Source of the DNA: Pachyseris speciosa
Lineage: Eukaryota > Cnidaria > Anthozoa > Scleractinia > Pachyseridae
Length of the DNA stretch: 64,000 bases
NCBI GenBank assembly: GCA_016490735.1
Contig: JAEMWC010000559.1
Coordinates: forward strand, 485,001-549,000
Direction: 5' to 3'
How positions within the stretch are numbered: position 1 is the stretch's first letter; the number at the start of each line of letters is the position of its first letter. Made by a program: the position numbers and the translations under genes. This document shows, one piece after another, positions 40,783 through 54,400 of this stretch. The notes under the pieces were generated by a model. The model saw only the letters and a list, made by a program, of their open reading frames with translations. It made no database searches and had not been told where the DNA came from.

Positions 40783-40897
40783 TAGCCTGTGTACAGACGC
40801 CCCCTCCCCTCCCTCCCCTCAGAAAAACATCGTGGAAGGAGCTTCCCCGATGTTTTTCTGAGGGGAGGGAGGGGAGGGGGCGTCTGTACACAGGCTA
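40783..40897. mobile_element. Perfect fold-back element, TAGCCTG ends
   Basis: A 49-bp arm (TAGCCTGTGTACAGACGCCC, CCTCCCCTCAGAAAAACATC) is perfectly inverted around a loop of about 17 bp. The TAGCC terminus links it to the 9-bp-TSD family, but its flanks GCCTTCATC and CCACAGCGC do not match. Confidence 0.7.
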
Positions 40898-41030
40898 CCA
40901 CAGCGCCACAGTGTGTTGTGTGGGAAACCTGTGCTATCTCACAGGGTGCCATGCATTGTGGAGAGTGTATCGTTTAAGTACCTATTTTTAAACTGGAAAG
41001 CACGGGTTTTAAATAATGAGAATAGGCCTT

Positions 41031-41276
41031 AGGGCAGTTTTCAATCGAGTGTCGAAAGCAATTCACGTTTACTTTGGTTTTGCTGGCTTCGCTCAGTGAT
41101 TGGTTATCAAAACTCGCGCCATTTTTTCAACCAGTGACTGCGCAAAACCAAAACCAATCATGACTTGCATGTACGCATTTTCCCGCGCTTGACGTCGGCT
41201 GCGTGTAGTTGTTTCGTATTCTTGTAGATGGCTTGATTGTGCTGTTTGCATCGGTTGATTGGTCAAAAGCGCTCTA
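41031..41276. mobile_element. AGCGGTTTTCAATTGAGTG-family MITE, copy 3
   Basis: The left end AGGGCAGTTTTCAATCGAGT and body CCAATCATGACTTGCATGTA fit the family. The right end is internally shortened, finishing GTCAAAAGCGCTCT. Confidence 0.6.
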
Positions 41277-41298
41277 ATATTGTTTACTCTGTGTGAAT

Positions 41299-41475
41299 GA
41301 TATATGAAATAACTCACACATGAACTGCGGAAGTGAAATGAAGAATGATCCTCGCAGTTGTGAACGCAATTTATGCAATTGCGAAAAGAAGCCAGAAAAA
41401 AAGGACTTCAACGGGGCTTGAACCCGTGACCTCGCGATGCCGGTGCGATACTCTAACCAACTGAGCTATGAAGCC
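41299..41475 (-). mobile_element. SINE with an almost intact tRNA-like head
   Basis: Minus 41475 to 41403 folds as a 73-nt cloverleaf: 7-bp acceptor stem, box A TAGCTCAGTTGGTTAGAG, anticodon-position GGC (Ala-like), and box B GGGTTCAAGCC. It runs straight into the SINE body CACAACTGCGAGGATCATTC with no tRNA 3' end, so it is a SINE and not a tRNA gene. Confidence 0.7.
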
Positions 41476-42529
41476 TCTGACGTTGGGAGCAGGTCAATTG
41501 TGGGTTCATGTGTTCCCGTGAAAGAAATGAGCAACCTATCTTCTTAAAAGATTTATTTTTCTGTTGGTGACAAACTGAAACATTCCCAAAAGAATTCTGG
41601 ATTCTTCGAACAGCAGTTGAACCTATGACCTTCCAGTTACCTGCTCAAAGTAATTGCAGGTTCATGTGACAAGCGTCCTGCACTCTGCTAAGACGTGAAT
41701 GTCGAAAGGTGGAGTGCTTGTAGTATCCCATTTTACAGTTGTGTGCTTAGTGACCAGTCCCTTAAATGGAAGCGCGGCTGGAGGTGACCTTGTTTAGATA
41801 CAAACCTCTCTGTCTTTCCTATGCAAATGTGGACAAATTAGCATAGGAACTGCTTGATTTTCATGAGAAAAGCAGTGAGGTCTGTATGAAAACAACGTCA
41901 TTGCCAGTCTCGTTTCCATTCATAGGCCAGGCTACTGAGCATGCAATTGTAAAATGGGCTATTCTCCTTGTTGGTGACGGTTTTGGCCATAGCCACGTGT
42001 TAGCCATTGAGCTAACCTAGCCAGCGTGGCAGGCGCTAGACAGGGGAAGGAGTGTGGGAAAGCGGATTTCGCGCGCGAAGCGAGGGGAGAGCGCGCGGAG
42101 CACGACGGGAGGGAGGGAAATGGAGAGCGCCTGCAGTTATGCTATTGTTATTTCCATTTACCCCCTGATTAATATACAGATTAAAGACATCTGCAAAACA
42201 TCTCGCTAAATGGCGAAGCAAATAAAATGTGCACCAAACTGTGTCCAAACTGGTAAGGAAAACCAGCCACAGGGAGCAGAGGAGTCCTATTTGACCGTAT
42301 TTCCCGTAAATTTCCCGTTACAATTTGCCGCGCGAGTCGTTTGGTGATTTGAATCACGGTACATGATCAAACAACATGCATGCGATCGTGTTACGCTGCT
42401 GTTCAAAGCTTTTTAGTGGTAGATGAGAACTTTTCCCGAGAACTTCCTCCAAGTCTTTCCTTTCCTGGAACTGCTTCAGCGCCTTTTCTGCCGTTCTTTC
42501 GGGCTCGCATCCTCCTTCTACATCATCCG

Positions 42530-42613
42530 TAGCCTCCCACGCAATCGTTTTTAAGGGACTCGTGGGGAGGAGGTGAAATACGACTCCCCTAAAAACGACT
42601 GCGTGGGAGGCTA
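42530..42613. mobile_element. 84-bp fold-back MITE with perfect 9-bp TSD
   Basis: TAGCCTCCCACGCAATCGTT is inverted at the right end. CATCATCCG flanks it at 42521-42529 and 42614-42622. Confidence 0.85.
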
Positions 42614-42891
42614 CATCATCCGCCGCGTTCTTTTAATTTGAGAACAACAAATCAAGTTACTCAAGATGTTGTGGTATCAGTGTTGACCAATCAGAACACC
42701 GGATAAAGTCCGTGATTGACATATAATTAAAATTAGGATTTTAGATTTTAGGATACTTGATGGATTTTTACCGTGTATAAATAATGATTTAAGATTTAAG
42801 ATAATTAATTCTGACCAATGGTGATTTTTTTCGTCTCAAAACAAGACGAAAAATAAGTACGACAAACAATGGCATTGCTGCAGGCGCTGCC

Positions 42892-42977
42892 TAGTCTCCT
42901 ACGCAGCCGTTCTTTGTCTCGTCACGCAATGCAGGAGCGTTGCGTGACGAGACAAAAAACGGCTGCGTAGGAGACTA
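42892..42977. mobile_element. 86-bp fold-back MITE with 9-bp TSD
   Basis: TAGTCTCCTACGCAGCCGTT with TTTGTCTCGTCACGCAA is nearly perfectly inverted around a 10-bp loop. GGCGCTGCC (42883-42891) and GGCACTGCC (42978-42986) match at 8 of 9. Confidence 0.82.
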
Positions 42978-43078
42978 GGCACTGCCTTTCCCTTTCCCTC
43001 GCGCTCCCCTCGCTTCGCGCGCGCGAGCTTTCTCCCTCCCCCTCCCCTTCCCCTTTCTAGCGCCTGCCACGCAGGCTA

Positions 43079-44133
43079 AATTAGCGTTCAGCTCCTTAAT
43101 CAGTCTCCCAAATTGCACAGCACGCCAAGGAAGACTGGAAACGAGACTGCAGAATTCATGACATCTAAATTGAAATGTGTGACAAAGTGAAGAGAAGGTA
43201 AATTAAAGGAACTGGTTTAGTTGGAACAGATCAGAGCTAGGTTAAAATTAACAGAAAATTCCAATTATAAGGGCTCGCGTGGTAGAGTTGCTGTTGAAGA
43301 AGGGATGGGAGGTCTGTATTTCCGTATTCTTTGTGCTGCTTGATATTTCTATTTGACTTCGCCCCCACTGTCCCATGTACCGGATTCTCTAATACCACCT
43401 CCCCCCAATTCACTGCAACAATTTCACAAATATCTCGTACTCCTTTAGCATTTTGGCCAAAGGAAGTCTCGTTGTTACTCGCGCTAGGAACGCCGCCCGA
43501 GTCTAAAAATAGGCTCTGCTTTTCTTTTTCTTCTTTGTCGTCGTGTTTCATCGTCACCGCTTATGACGCAGATGTTCCGGGTTCGACCCCAGCTATCGGC
43601 ACCCAATTCTTTTTTTTTTTTTTGCGTTTTATTTTTCTTCTTCTTTTCTAAAAATATTTTTGACAAGTGTTATAATTATTGTTATCAATGGTTGAGCTGT
43701 AAAGCAGTTTTGCAGTTTTAAAGGGATATATACTGAAAGGGGTCTATGGATATACATCAGGAGTCAATGGGTTCCTGATATGCACTGCAAAGAAATAGAC
43801 ACGAACACAAGCACAATACGTCCGATGTAAGAAGGACAAACTTCCCTCTTTTCTATTCTTTAGCGCTAAATTAGGTATTTTTGCAGGCCCGAGTTTAGGC
43901 TAATTGTAGCCACTTGTTGTTTATGAAGTAGTGATCTCTGGTGGCCATTGTTCCAGTATAAACTATTCAAAGTTAATACATAATTACAATGCCATTCGTT
44001 TCACACAAAATAGTATTTGTGTTTTCTTCATTAATTTATTGTTATTCATTTAAAAAAAAATTATGCACAGCTCCTAATAAGACAAATTTTTATATAAATG
44101 TGTTTTATCAGTTGCCGCAATTACTGTGTATAT
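43079..44133. other. Gene-free stretch with a tRNA-like box B
   Basis: GGGTTCGACCCCAGC near 43579-43593 followed by a T-run looks like the 3' half of another tRNA-derived repeat. No coding exon is supported. Confidence 0.35.
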
Positions 44134-44612
44134 AGAGCAGTTTTCAATTGAGTGTCGTAAAACCAAAACCAAAGCAATTACTCCAGCCAATCACAACAGA
44201 CAAATACAATGCAATGAACCAATCAGAATTCAAAGTAATTACATGTAACCGGCGCCAAGCGGTTTTGGTTGAGAAAGTAGCATGAGTTTTGCTGGCCAAT
44301 CACAGAGCGAAGCAATGCAAAACCACAGCAAACGCAGTTTTCTTTCGATGCTCATTTCAGTTTGTCATGCACGAGTGAGCATCTTCTATGTAACTCGCGC
44401 AATATAAGATATTAAATTGTTATTATTATTATTATTATTATTATTCAATTGAAAACCGCTCTAAGAGCGGGAAAATGCGTGTGAATAGGTTTCAGGTTTC
44501 CTTCTCATTGGTTGAGAAATTAGCGCGAGTTTTGTTAATAAATCGTGGAACAAAGTAAAACAAAACCAAAGCCATGCGAATTACTTTCGACACTCAGTTG
44601 AAAACCGCTCCA
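44134..44612. mobile_element. Two adjacent AGCGGTTTTCAATTGAGTG-family MITEs
   Basis: A full copy with both ends (44134-44462, carrying an ATT microsatellite at 44415-44445) is followed by a partial copy (44465-44612) ending CACTCAGTTGAAAACCGCTC. Confidence 0.65.
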
Positions 44613-45274
44613 GCAAGGAAGTATACTTGTATTAAAATAAGTGAGTTAAATATTTATTCGCTCTCCACTCCTAACGATACACAAACACAATACTCTAGTC
44701 CTTAAAACATACCTAGAAAATAGATTTTTTTGAAGGATACAAAAAGGAAGGAAATCGCCTGCTTCCTTTGACACATACAAACTTATTAATCTTATACCCA
44801 CAGTCCTAGGACCCTTTGGTCAGCGGTTGACCAGAGAGGCGAAGGACCATGGATACGAGATTGCCGAATAACTTGACGGTCATTACAAGAAGACAAAACA
44901 TTCTGAAGGCAGACCACCCATTAAAACTATATCTACCCGAACGAGTGCTCCCTCCTGTTAAAAGCCGCGCACGGTAGCAAAATTTACTTCTAGAGTGCGC
45001 CTTCCTCGAAAGAGCTCCGCAACCCTAAACAACAGACACTTAGTCGCACCCAGTGAGTAAATAAGTTATTCATTCGTCGGTACATACTGTAGATTGATGC
45101 GGTAGTTATCGAAAGTGCGTCACATTAAAATGGCAAACGACACCGGTTGAAAGGTGATATCACTCGGATTGCTGATGTTCTTGCTAGAGAGTGTAATATA
45201 TAATATACACGCACGGAAACAACACACATTCTAATAATATTTTACAGGTAAAATTATTCAGCCATGTGCATTTC

Positions 45275-48200
45275 TCAGGGCCTGGACGTGTGCAACCCGT
45301 TAACAGCACCAGACAGACGACCTGTGGAAACAGAAAACACGGATTAGGTATTGTGATTGAAGAGAATCCAGCTTATCTTATACAATAATGAGCATCAAGT
45401 TTAACAGGTAGTAATTAGTCACTGGTTCTTAAACCTTTGTACCAGTCAGCGAAAGATAGACGTTCAAAGCTATTTTGAAATAATCGGTTTAAATTTGGAC
45501 ACATTTTTGTCCTGGAAAACATAGACCTTTTACAACAGCGCAAGAAGGTATTAGGGGCATTAAACCAGAACAGTTTTAACGTTCGTGTCAAGGCTGTTGA
45601 AAGCCGCAAGATTCCGAAAATTTTACAGACAGTTATTTGTTCGGATTCTTTAGCTGAAAGCATCCCGTATTTCCTCGAATAAGGGCCCATGCTCTAATAA
45701 GCGACCTCTTCCGAATAAGCGCCCCCCTCGAATACGCACCCCCCTCGCCTCCGCCTCACTTTCTTAAATGGTGGAGATACAAGGGAAACCTGTTTCCATT
45801 GTCATTTTATTTGCAATCTTTTAAGTTTCAACTACACCGGCATCAGTGCAGTAAGAGAACAGTCTATTTTCCGTAAGCCACTTCCAGTCATTTCTATCTC
45901 CTTGTGCTTGCAGAATTTTTCCATGTGCATTAGCCAAAATAGAGTTACAGTTCGTTTTAAGAAAAAACTTAATAAGCGCCCCCTTTTTTGGCCGAAATTT
46001 AAATTAGCGCCCGTGCGCTTATTAGAGGAAATACGGTAAGTTGGAGATATTTTTTAGGGAAGGGACTCAGAATGTCGGACTCCGCTCCTGTCGGCTTTCA
46101 AAACATCGTGGCTGGGCTTATTTTAACATAACAACAAAATCAACAAAACAGCTATATTTTCAAACTTCGCTCAAAAAAGGTTGCATTGGATGGCCCGCAG
46201 GTAGCTAGGGCTAATCTCTCTGAGGCGGGCCAGACTTACAATTAATTAAACGATAAATTATCAGTACAATTGGAAAGACATTCAAAAACAATAAGGATAG
46301 AATTAATAAGAAGGAAAAACGAGAAAAAACGATAATAGTACAAGTTTGAGGGAAGGATGAATGAAGTACAGAGATTTTTGGCCATTTAAAAAGTCTTACT
46401 TTTTGCACTATTATAGGCGTTTCAATATAATCATTTCCATTTTCCAAAACGTCAAAGAGGAGTTGATTAATTTTTCCTTTGAATACACTCTTAGGTAGGT
46501 CTCTTACACAGTGCAGTAAATCATTCCAAAGTGTTGCGCCAAAACGCGAAAAAGAGCGTTTATGTATTTCTAATCTAGAGCTTTGGACGAAGAATTTGCC
46601 AGAAGTGGATGATCGCGTGTTGTATGAATGGGTACTGGAAGTTTATGAAATAGTTATAAGATGTTTGAGGAAGCGTTATTATTGCTGATATCATGCATTA
46701 AGCTCAGTGGAGACAGAATCATAGTACAGAAACGACATGGGTGGAAGTTTGCCAATCCGAAAACAAAAGGGATTAGTTTTGTAGTACTAGCATCAGTTTG
46801 AGATGACAAAAGGCACTCACCTAAAGGCTCATGCAATTTCGAGAACTGTCAACATCATTCTTACCTATTAATCACGAACTGAATTGTACTTAAGGTGATG
46901 CGAGTTCCTATACTAATCAAAGCTCTCACAACTACGTAATGAGGTTCTAACTTTCTTGGAGAAAGCTCAAGGAGAATCTTTAATCTTTAATCCTTAACCT
47001 TTAACCATTATTTAAACACGGTAAAAAAATTCATCAGGTACAATAAATTCCAATAAAATGTCTGAGATCCTTAAACTGACTTTGGCACGGCTTACCTGCT
47101 CTGGCCTTGCAGATGTACCGGAAGCGCGTTGTACAAGGGTAATCATTCCATTTGCCGTCAGATTTGAGCACAGCACAGTCTTCGTCATTTCTTCTATAGG
47201 AGCCTCCATTATTAGGGTCCCCGTAAGCCCAGTTTTGGTAGTTTATTTGGGTTCTGGGAAAACAAAACCGTAAAGCTGAGCACAGGGGAATCTCGCCTCG
47301 TCCTCCGGCGGCGCTCCCTTATATATGCCGTATAGGTGACTGTGCAGCCCCTAGGGTATGTAGTTTTAGCCAATTTTGTGGGAGAAAATGAAAATGAATG
47401 CGATCACTTTCGGCCTGAAGGCTAAAAAGTCCCTGGCCTTGAGGGCCCAGGTCGGAAAACGGGGTTGGAAAAATGCGCGCAAGGTATTCTTTATATAATA
47501 TTCTTAACGAAAACATAACAGCATTAGCGAGCTTTATTACCACAGCAGTCTATCTGTACTTATTATTCAACACTTTGGGACAATGTCCAAATATAGTCAT
47601 AGCGCGCTCAATATTCGTCATGCGCACTCAACAGATATCCTGCGATATACGCAATTTCGTGTGTTGCGGAGAAAAATGGCGGCTTTTTCAACTTTTGTGT
47701 AATAAACTCAGTGAACTGTGCTTTGTCAACAATGTGCTGAATAATAACTCAATCAGCCTGTTCAGTCTTGCGGATTATCCCCTGATGTTAGCCGACTCGA
47801 CCTACGGTCTCGTCGGCTGAGTAGCCTGCTTGGCAGACGTCGAAGGGGAGGTAAAGGGGAAAAAACGAGCGCGCGAAGCGCGTGAGGGGATGCAAAACTC
47901 CCGCGCTCCTTTTGATCCTTTCCCTCCCCTTCTACGGCCTGCCACGCAGGCTATCGGCTGTGACAGCGATATTCCGCGCGACTTCGCAAGATATAAATTA
48001 TTAAATATTTTAAAAGAGAGAGTTGTTTATTTACCGATCTTGTTATCGAATAAACGTCTGAGCATCTTAAATCTGAATTTAAGTGCCCGTCCTCTCCCAC
48101 CAAACTTCTAACCTGTACGTAAGTCAAGTATTTTATATGATGATTGGAAAGCCTACTTGATAACAATATACCTATCACTCCATGCCCAGGCTCCTTCTCG

Positions 48201-48420
48201 TTCCAGATCATTGTACCCAATCCACATGAAGGACTCGGCCAGCAGATGCTTGGTGACAAAATCTTGTTCTTTGGCGTTCGTGATGCTCAACAGATCGGAA
48301 TCAGAACTGAGGCAGTCTTTCCTCGCCATGTACCACGTGTGTGTATTCCTCCGGACCAAGTAGCAATAAACTGTGTTTGTACCGTCCATCATGTGGATAC
48401 CCATCCGTGAGGACAAACGG
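45275..48420 (-). CDS. C-type lectin domain (frameshifted) and C-terminal tail
   Basis: Exon 48172-48420 begins in phase with SVCPHGWVS, the usual domain opening, then must change frame between 48383 and 48400 to continue [52 protein letters not shown]. Exon 47096-47253 gives [33 protein letters not shown] and RYICKARA. Long-form lectin cysteines and the WND motif are present. GDPNNG sits where EPN or QPD would set sugar choice, so Ca2+-dependent mannose-type binding is possible. The last exon (45275-45321) adds 15 residues. Confidence 0.75.
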
Positions 48421-51400
48421 CTGAAAAGCGACACAATGAAAATTAGAAATCGATTACTGTGGGTGAACACAAAGGAATGTGAAAGCTACATTGCAGTTTA
48501 TATTTCGCTCCCAGTTTAATTTAACGCCCAGATAAACTGGACCAAACAATGTATAAAAAGCAAAGCTAACAGTTGTCCTCTCTTCCACAGTTCCTACGCC
48601 CGAAGAGAAATTTAAAAATCATGCTTACTCGATAAGACGGGCGCTAGCTACAAACTGAAAATAAGGACTTTAGAGAGAGCGAAAAACAGACCACACAAAC
48701 GACATCATGCATTGTGTCAACAGGTAAATGCCTAAAGGACGAATTGAAAGCACATTTAAATTTCTTCTCTGTAACCTGGGTTTTATTTTAAGCCACTGAC
48801 ATGCGCAGAAGGTATCCTTGTCACCAGTTGACTGATTACCGTCCACTTTCTATTCTAGTTCCCAGAACCCACACCCACACCGTTTTATAATGGTTACGCT
48901 GCCTAAAAACAAGGCAAAATACTCCCCACCCACGGCTAATCCAAAAGCAGAATTTCGAAGAGATTCGTATACATCGCTAAGGCCTTTTCTTGGGGACTGT
49001 GACGATATTGCAGAGAAAAAAACGTAGGGTATTACAAAAATTAAGAGAGTGCAAGATAAGACTTATTCTTACATCTTATAGCTTGTGGTACACTCCTCCA
49101 CGTCAGAACAAATCCCCGCCTCTCCTGTGAGCCGTCCGAGTGGAGTCTGATACGAGCGTGGTTGGAGATAGTCTTGAACGTTTCGTCAACTAAAACGCGA
49201 ATAAACGTTGTGAGATTTGTGGTGCAGTAAAGTTCTCACTGGAATTTTAGTTTTTCTGTAGGTTTAGCTAAAATGCAGTTGTTTGGCCATTTTTTGTCTT
49301 TCCTCACATAACCTCACAAAACTTTCACAAGAATTCAGTTTTGATTGTTCTGAACAGTTGCGATGTTGTTGCTTACGGTGAACATCTAGCGCTTCTGAGA
49401 GTTGTTGAGCCAGTTTAAATACAATGAACGGACTTCCTTAAGGTGCCTGAAGTAAGCACATTCCTCTCGTATATTCATTTGGCTGATTACTGGGGAAAGA
49501 AAGCAGGGATGATTTTTTTCAAGGATTTTATAAGGTCAGATGGACACTTTATAGAAGGTGATTAACCAAGGAGAGAATTCAATGGAGAAAATACGATTTT
49601 AATTACCTGACTTTCCGCAGTGTCTTCCTAATGACGGTGAGTCCCTGGAATCTCCATCTCTCACTTCCACGTAATCATACCGACATCCCCTACCAACTTT
49701 GTGGATGTCAAATTGCTTGAACACCAGCTCAATGTGATGTCTCTCTGGAGCTGAGATCACCCAAATACAGTCTACATTCGACGGATAGTTCTTAGGGTAT
49801 CCAGGGCTGGCTAGTGTTCCATTTGGTTCGGTGAGATGTCGATTACACGCTAAAAGATTACGACAGCGGTTATGATTGACGCAATCTCGTACCCAGAGTA
49901 TTCGTTCCCCCCGACCAGCGGTCGCCAAACGAGCGAGTCTGGAAAGTTCTGATCTGGAAGTCTGAAAATATTGGACTTCCGCTAGAATTGCGCATGCTTA
50001 GAGTTCAGCTCAGTTTACTTTCGGACATAACAGATCTTTCAAAAGTCGCTCGTTTCTTCAAGCGTGCATAGTAAGGGACAAGACACGAGGTAGATTGTGA
50101 TTAACGGTGAAGGCAACAGACTGACATTTTGCGTAAATTTCACGCACGTGTTCAGATTCCTACTCATTTTAGTTTGAATTGGAGGTTACTTTGTGCACTG
50201 GCTTATGAAAATGACTGTGGCAGTGAAAGTTTTAATTTCGGCAGTGAAATTGGTGAAACCTACGCTGTAATGAAAACCAAGAACACCGGGAGAAAAAAAC
50301 TGTTCTGAACATTTCAATCCTTGATTTCAATATTTTCCGCAATAATCGCCATATAAAGTGGTTTTCGGTTAAGAGTCGTAAAACCAAAAACCAAAAACCA
50401 AAGCAATTACTCTGACCAATCACAACAGGCGGAAACAGCACAATGAGCCAATCAGAATTCTAGCTATTACATAATGCGCTAAAAGACGGCGCTAGTGAGG
50501 GAAAACTGTAATTTTTTTATTGGCTAAATAAATGAACTGAAATGAACTGAAAACGCCCGCAAGCAAGTCACGGTTGTTTTTGGTTTTGCTTCTCATTGGT
50601 TGAGAAAGTGGCGCGAGTTTTACCAACCAATCACGGAGCGAAGTAAGACAAAACCAAAGCAAACACGTATTACGTTCGACTATCCATTGAAAACCGCTCA
50701 GATTTGTACGGTATTAGCCGAGAGACCTGTTCGACAATCAAGACACATCCCTCTTAATACGACCAAACGTAAACCCCATTGTCATTTCTTGCAGTTTTGA
50801 TCCTACGCAGTTGTTAATAAGATTACGACCTTACGTGGAATAATGACAGATTCCCATCTTGCACTGAAGCCATTGTAAGTCTTTCCCATATCGGAATGGA
50901 ACTTAACAAACAGGTAGTTTGAGCTGGAATGAATAGGAGCTGGAATAGCGGAGCCACAGAACTTTCCGATCAGGCGGGACGAGTCTGTTTGGCCATCGTA
51001 CACCGACACATAATCAAAATTACACAGCGAGGACTCTGAAATCAAAAGGCATTAAAATTAGTTCACCTAGGCTCTGAAGAAGCGCCCCCTCTCGCCGTTC
51101 CCGGCCGTTGCGGGCACACATGCAGTAGACATATAGAAGTAGCGTGGTATTATGTTACCTATGGGTTTAAGCTCGGGTCTCTACCGTTGCGCTATTTATT
51201 TGACGAGAAACGTTCTTCCATATCCTCTCTTCTCGACCAGGTTTATGAATGGGTACCGACAAACTGTATGTAGCGTTGAAGTGGACCAGTCACTGAGGGA
51301 ACCAAGGAGGTGCAGAATGGGAAGGAGGGAGGGTTGATTCGGTGGCACCAAAAGTCATGGCTTCGTGATGGAGAAACTGGGTTAAGCTCAAACGGAATAC

Positions 51401-54400
51401 GCTCCATGTGGTCGAGACTGCACCGTTAATGTTGCCTGCACAGCACAAATGGAACCGCAGCCCTTTCCCCTTGTGGATAAATTGTTCTGGTACTTGACCC
51501 ACTCGTGATTCGCCACCGGATTCATAAAGCTAAGGAACATTGCTACAGCCTACATCAGACTTGCATTCAAACACTGTTAAAGACCTATCTTTTATCAGCG
51601 GATGCCTTGAGGCATCCGGCCTCAGGTTCAAGATGGAGCCGATAGAAAGTTAACACCCTGGCTTCACAAAATCTAACGTACCACCTCTAGATTGTTCTCC
51701 ACTAACGGGTAAAAATAGTAAAATTTATCAGGAAAGCCTTGACTTACTTTCCACATTGAAGAATAAGAATGTAAGGTTGATTATTTTTCCTGGAGTGGCT
51801 TGGATTATCCATTCGCAATCCATATTGTTGGAGTAGCTTTTTGGAAAATTGGGTGAAAAGAATCTTCCACTTGAACCTTGTAACCTGCTGCCACAAGCTG
51901 CAAGTAGAACAGTAAGATATGAGCCCTTGAAATAGCACAACTATATTCGCATCATAAAAAATTCTTGACTGTCAAGATATTTTTATGATGCGAATATAGC
52001 CGCTACTTATCGCTCCGGCCTCTAGGAGCGCTCTCTCAACGCCGGGAACGACAAGAAGCGGCTGTTTTCGCAGCCTAGCTGGAGATAGAAATAAAATAAG
52101 TTTCTTAACAGATTGTTTATACGATAGGCACTTTGTTTAAGGTGCACGAGTCATGCCGGGTTCTGTTCACTTACTTGGAGGGCATTTTCTCTCATTGCAT
52201 CTCCTTTCCTCAATCTCTTTTCCCTGGCATGGCAGTCCCCCGTCCCTCGGTCTAGGGTTGGTACACATGCGTATTCTTTGCTGCGTACCATTACCACATT
52301 TCTTGCTACAAGAATTCCACGGCGTCCACGAAGACCATCCACCGTTTACTGGATTTGTCTTTCCTGGTGCAAGAAGAACATGGGAAAAATAAGATGACGA
52401 GAACAAGGCCTAACAGTTTGTTTTCTAAAGGCTGGTTTACACGTAGGACACAAGCATAAGTATAAGCACAAGCACAAGCACTAGGATATTTACACGTGAG
52501 ATAACCATAGCGCAGTTTTCAATTGAGTGTCGTAAAACCAAAACCAAATCAACTACTCCAGCCAACCACAACAGAGCACGTAACCGGCACGTAACCGGCG
52601 CCAAGCGCGGGAAAATGCGCGTACAAGTCGCCGGCGATTGGTTTTGGTTTTGCTTCTCATTGGTTGATAAAGTGGCGCGAGTTTTACTGGCCAATCACAG
52701 AGCAAGGCAATGCAAAACTAAAGCAAACGCAATTTACTTTCGATGTTCGATGGAAAACCGCTCTAAGGCCCTGGCCAAACGGACTCGCAAGTAGTCACAA
52801 GCAGCCGCAAGTTGAACTTGCGTACAGACTTTCGTTAGGTGGCCAAACGGACTCACAAGTGTCCGCGAAAGCACATGGAAGTCGCAAAAAAAAAAACATT
52901 TTAAGGCCACATATCCTGTATTTCATTGGCTAATAGTTTGCTATAACAACAAATGGACGTCCCTAAACTTAATTGACTTGGGTTGGGTGGCCAAACGGTG
53001 AAAAATTTTCGTCGACTTGCGTGCAAAAATTTGATCTCGACCAAAGTGAGCGCAAGTCATCGCAAGTCAACGCAAGTGCACGCAAGTCCTGGCCAAACGG
53101 AGTCGCAAGTAGACTCAAGTCGAAAACTTGGGTCTACTTGCGACTCCCTTTGGCCAGGACTTGCGATGACGCAAGTTTTTCACCGTTTGGTCACTCAACC
53201 CAAGTCAACATAAGTTGAGTGACGTCTATTCGTTGTTATGGAAACTTATTAACCAATGAAATGGGGTAATTTGCGACTTGTGTGTACTTGCTAGGAAACA
53301 AGTCTCTTCGCAAGTTCACTAGAGGTTGCGGCTACTTGCGACTACTTGCGAGTCCGTTTGGCCAAGGCTTAAGCGCAAGTCATCGCAAGTTGACACAAGG
53401 GCACACAAGCCCTGGGCAAACGGAGTCGCAACTTGACCCAAGTTTTCAACTTGCGTCTACTTGCCAGTCCGTTTGGCCAGGGCTTAAGCATTGCGTGGCA
53501 TACGCATGCTCGTCCTCTCGATGCGGCTGCCATTTTGAAATAGAATTTACGCTTGTTATGTTTGTGCTCGCGTTATTCCATTCCAGATGAAAATTCCAAA
53601 AGTTTTGAAATTATACAGTAAAATTATCAATTAATGAAAGAAACAAAATAGGCTACATTAGAGGTCAGAACACACCCTACTTTTCTTGAGATTTTGATTT
53701 TGATTTGTGGTTTTGGGCCCGTTCGAGAAACGGGCCCCTTGTTTCAAATTAGTGTCGATAGATTTCCACTCCTTGGGGATAATAATAATAACAATAATAT
53801 TTTTTCGAGGGGATCCAACTCGCCAAAGGCGGGTTTTCAGTGGAGCCCTCCTAATTAATTTACGACTTAAATAAATACAGAATAAATAATAATGGATGAA
53901 AAATAAAATATGTACCTAATAATAAAAAGGAGTAAAATATTCGAGAAGAAAAGTAAAATTACATCAGAATTGTAACTAATCAGTCTTTTAAAAACGTTTT
54001 CAGTTTGGCTTTAAAAATTGATAAATCATCGGCCTCTTTTAAGTCAGTTGGAAGGCTGTTCCAGTCTTTCGCCGCTTGGAAGGTGAGGGTTTGTTTACCC
54101 CAGTTAGTTCGTGGAAGAGCCAAACGAAGATCATTGGAGCGCCTTGTGTTGTGGGAGTGAATGGCGTGATTTTTAATAAAATTAAAGTTAAAGGATAGTC
54201 AACTCATGCGCAACTTACCAGCATCCGCTGCGCACAGGTAGGTTTGATCCCATCCATCCCTCCCTTTCTTTGCAAACCATCTCATGCATGGTAAGTTGTC
54301 GAGTTTACCGCTGTATGACCAAATGAACCTATTGACACCGAACAGAATGATCTGATGAAGGCGGTTTCGTTTGTTCTGATTCCAGAATGCTGCCAATCAA

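Larger units (their letters stand above)
42018..43078. mobile_element. 1.06-kb element with TAGCC ends, hosting two MITEs
   Basis: TAGCCAGCGTGGCAGGCGCT plus AGACAGGGGAAGG and GCGCGCGAAGCGAGGGGAG are inverted at 42985-43078. The 9-bp flanks do not match. Inside lie the fold-backs at 42530-42613 and 42892-42977. Confidence 0.65.

Noticed and set aside
40783..40897. Inclusion in the 9-bp-TSD group
   Set aside because: The TAGCC ends fit, but the flanking 9-mers GCCTTCATC and CCACAGCGC do not match.
41403..41475. tRNA-Ala-like gene on the minus strand
   Set aside because: The cloverleaf is good, but an anticodon-stem mismatch and direct continuation into a SINE body seen at other loci make it a SINE head.
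52437..53218. Frames in the CCTGGCCAAACGG cluster
   Set aside because: They cover inverted transposon arms; similar peptides recur because the DNA recurs.
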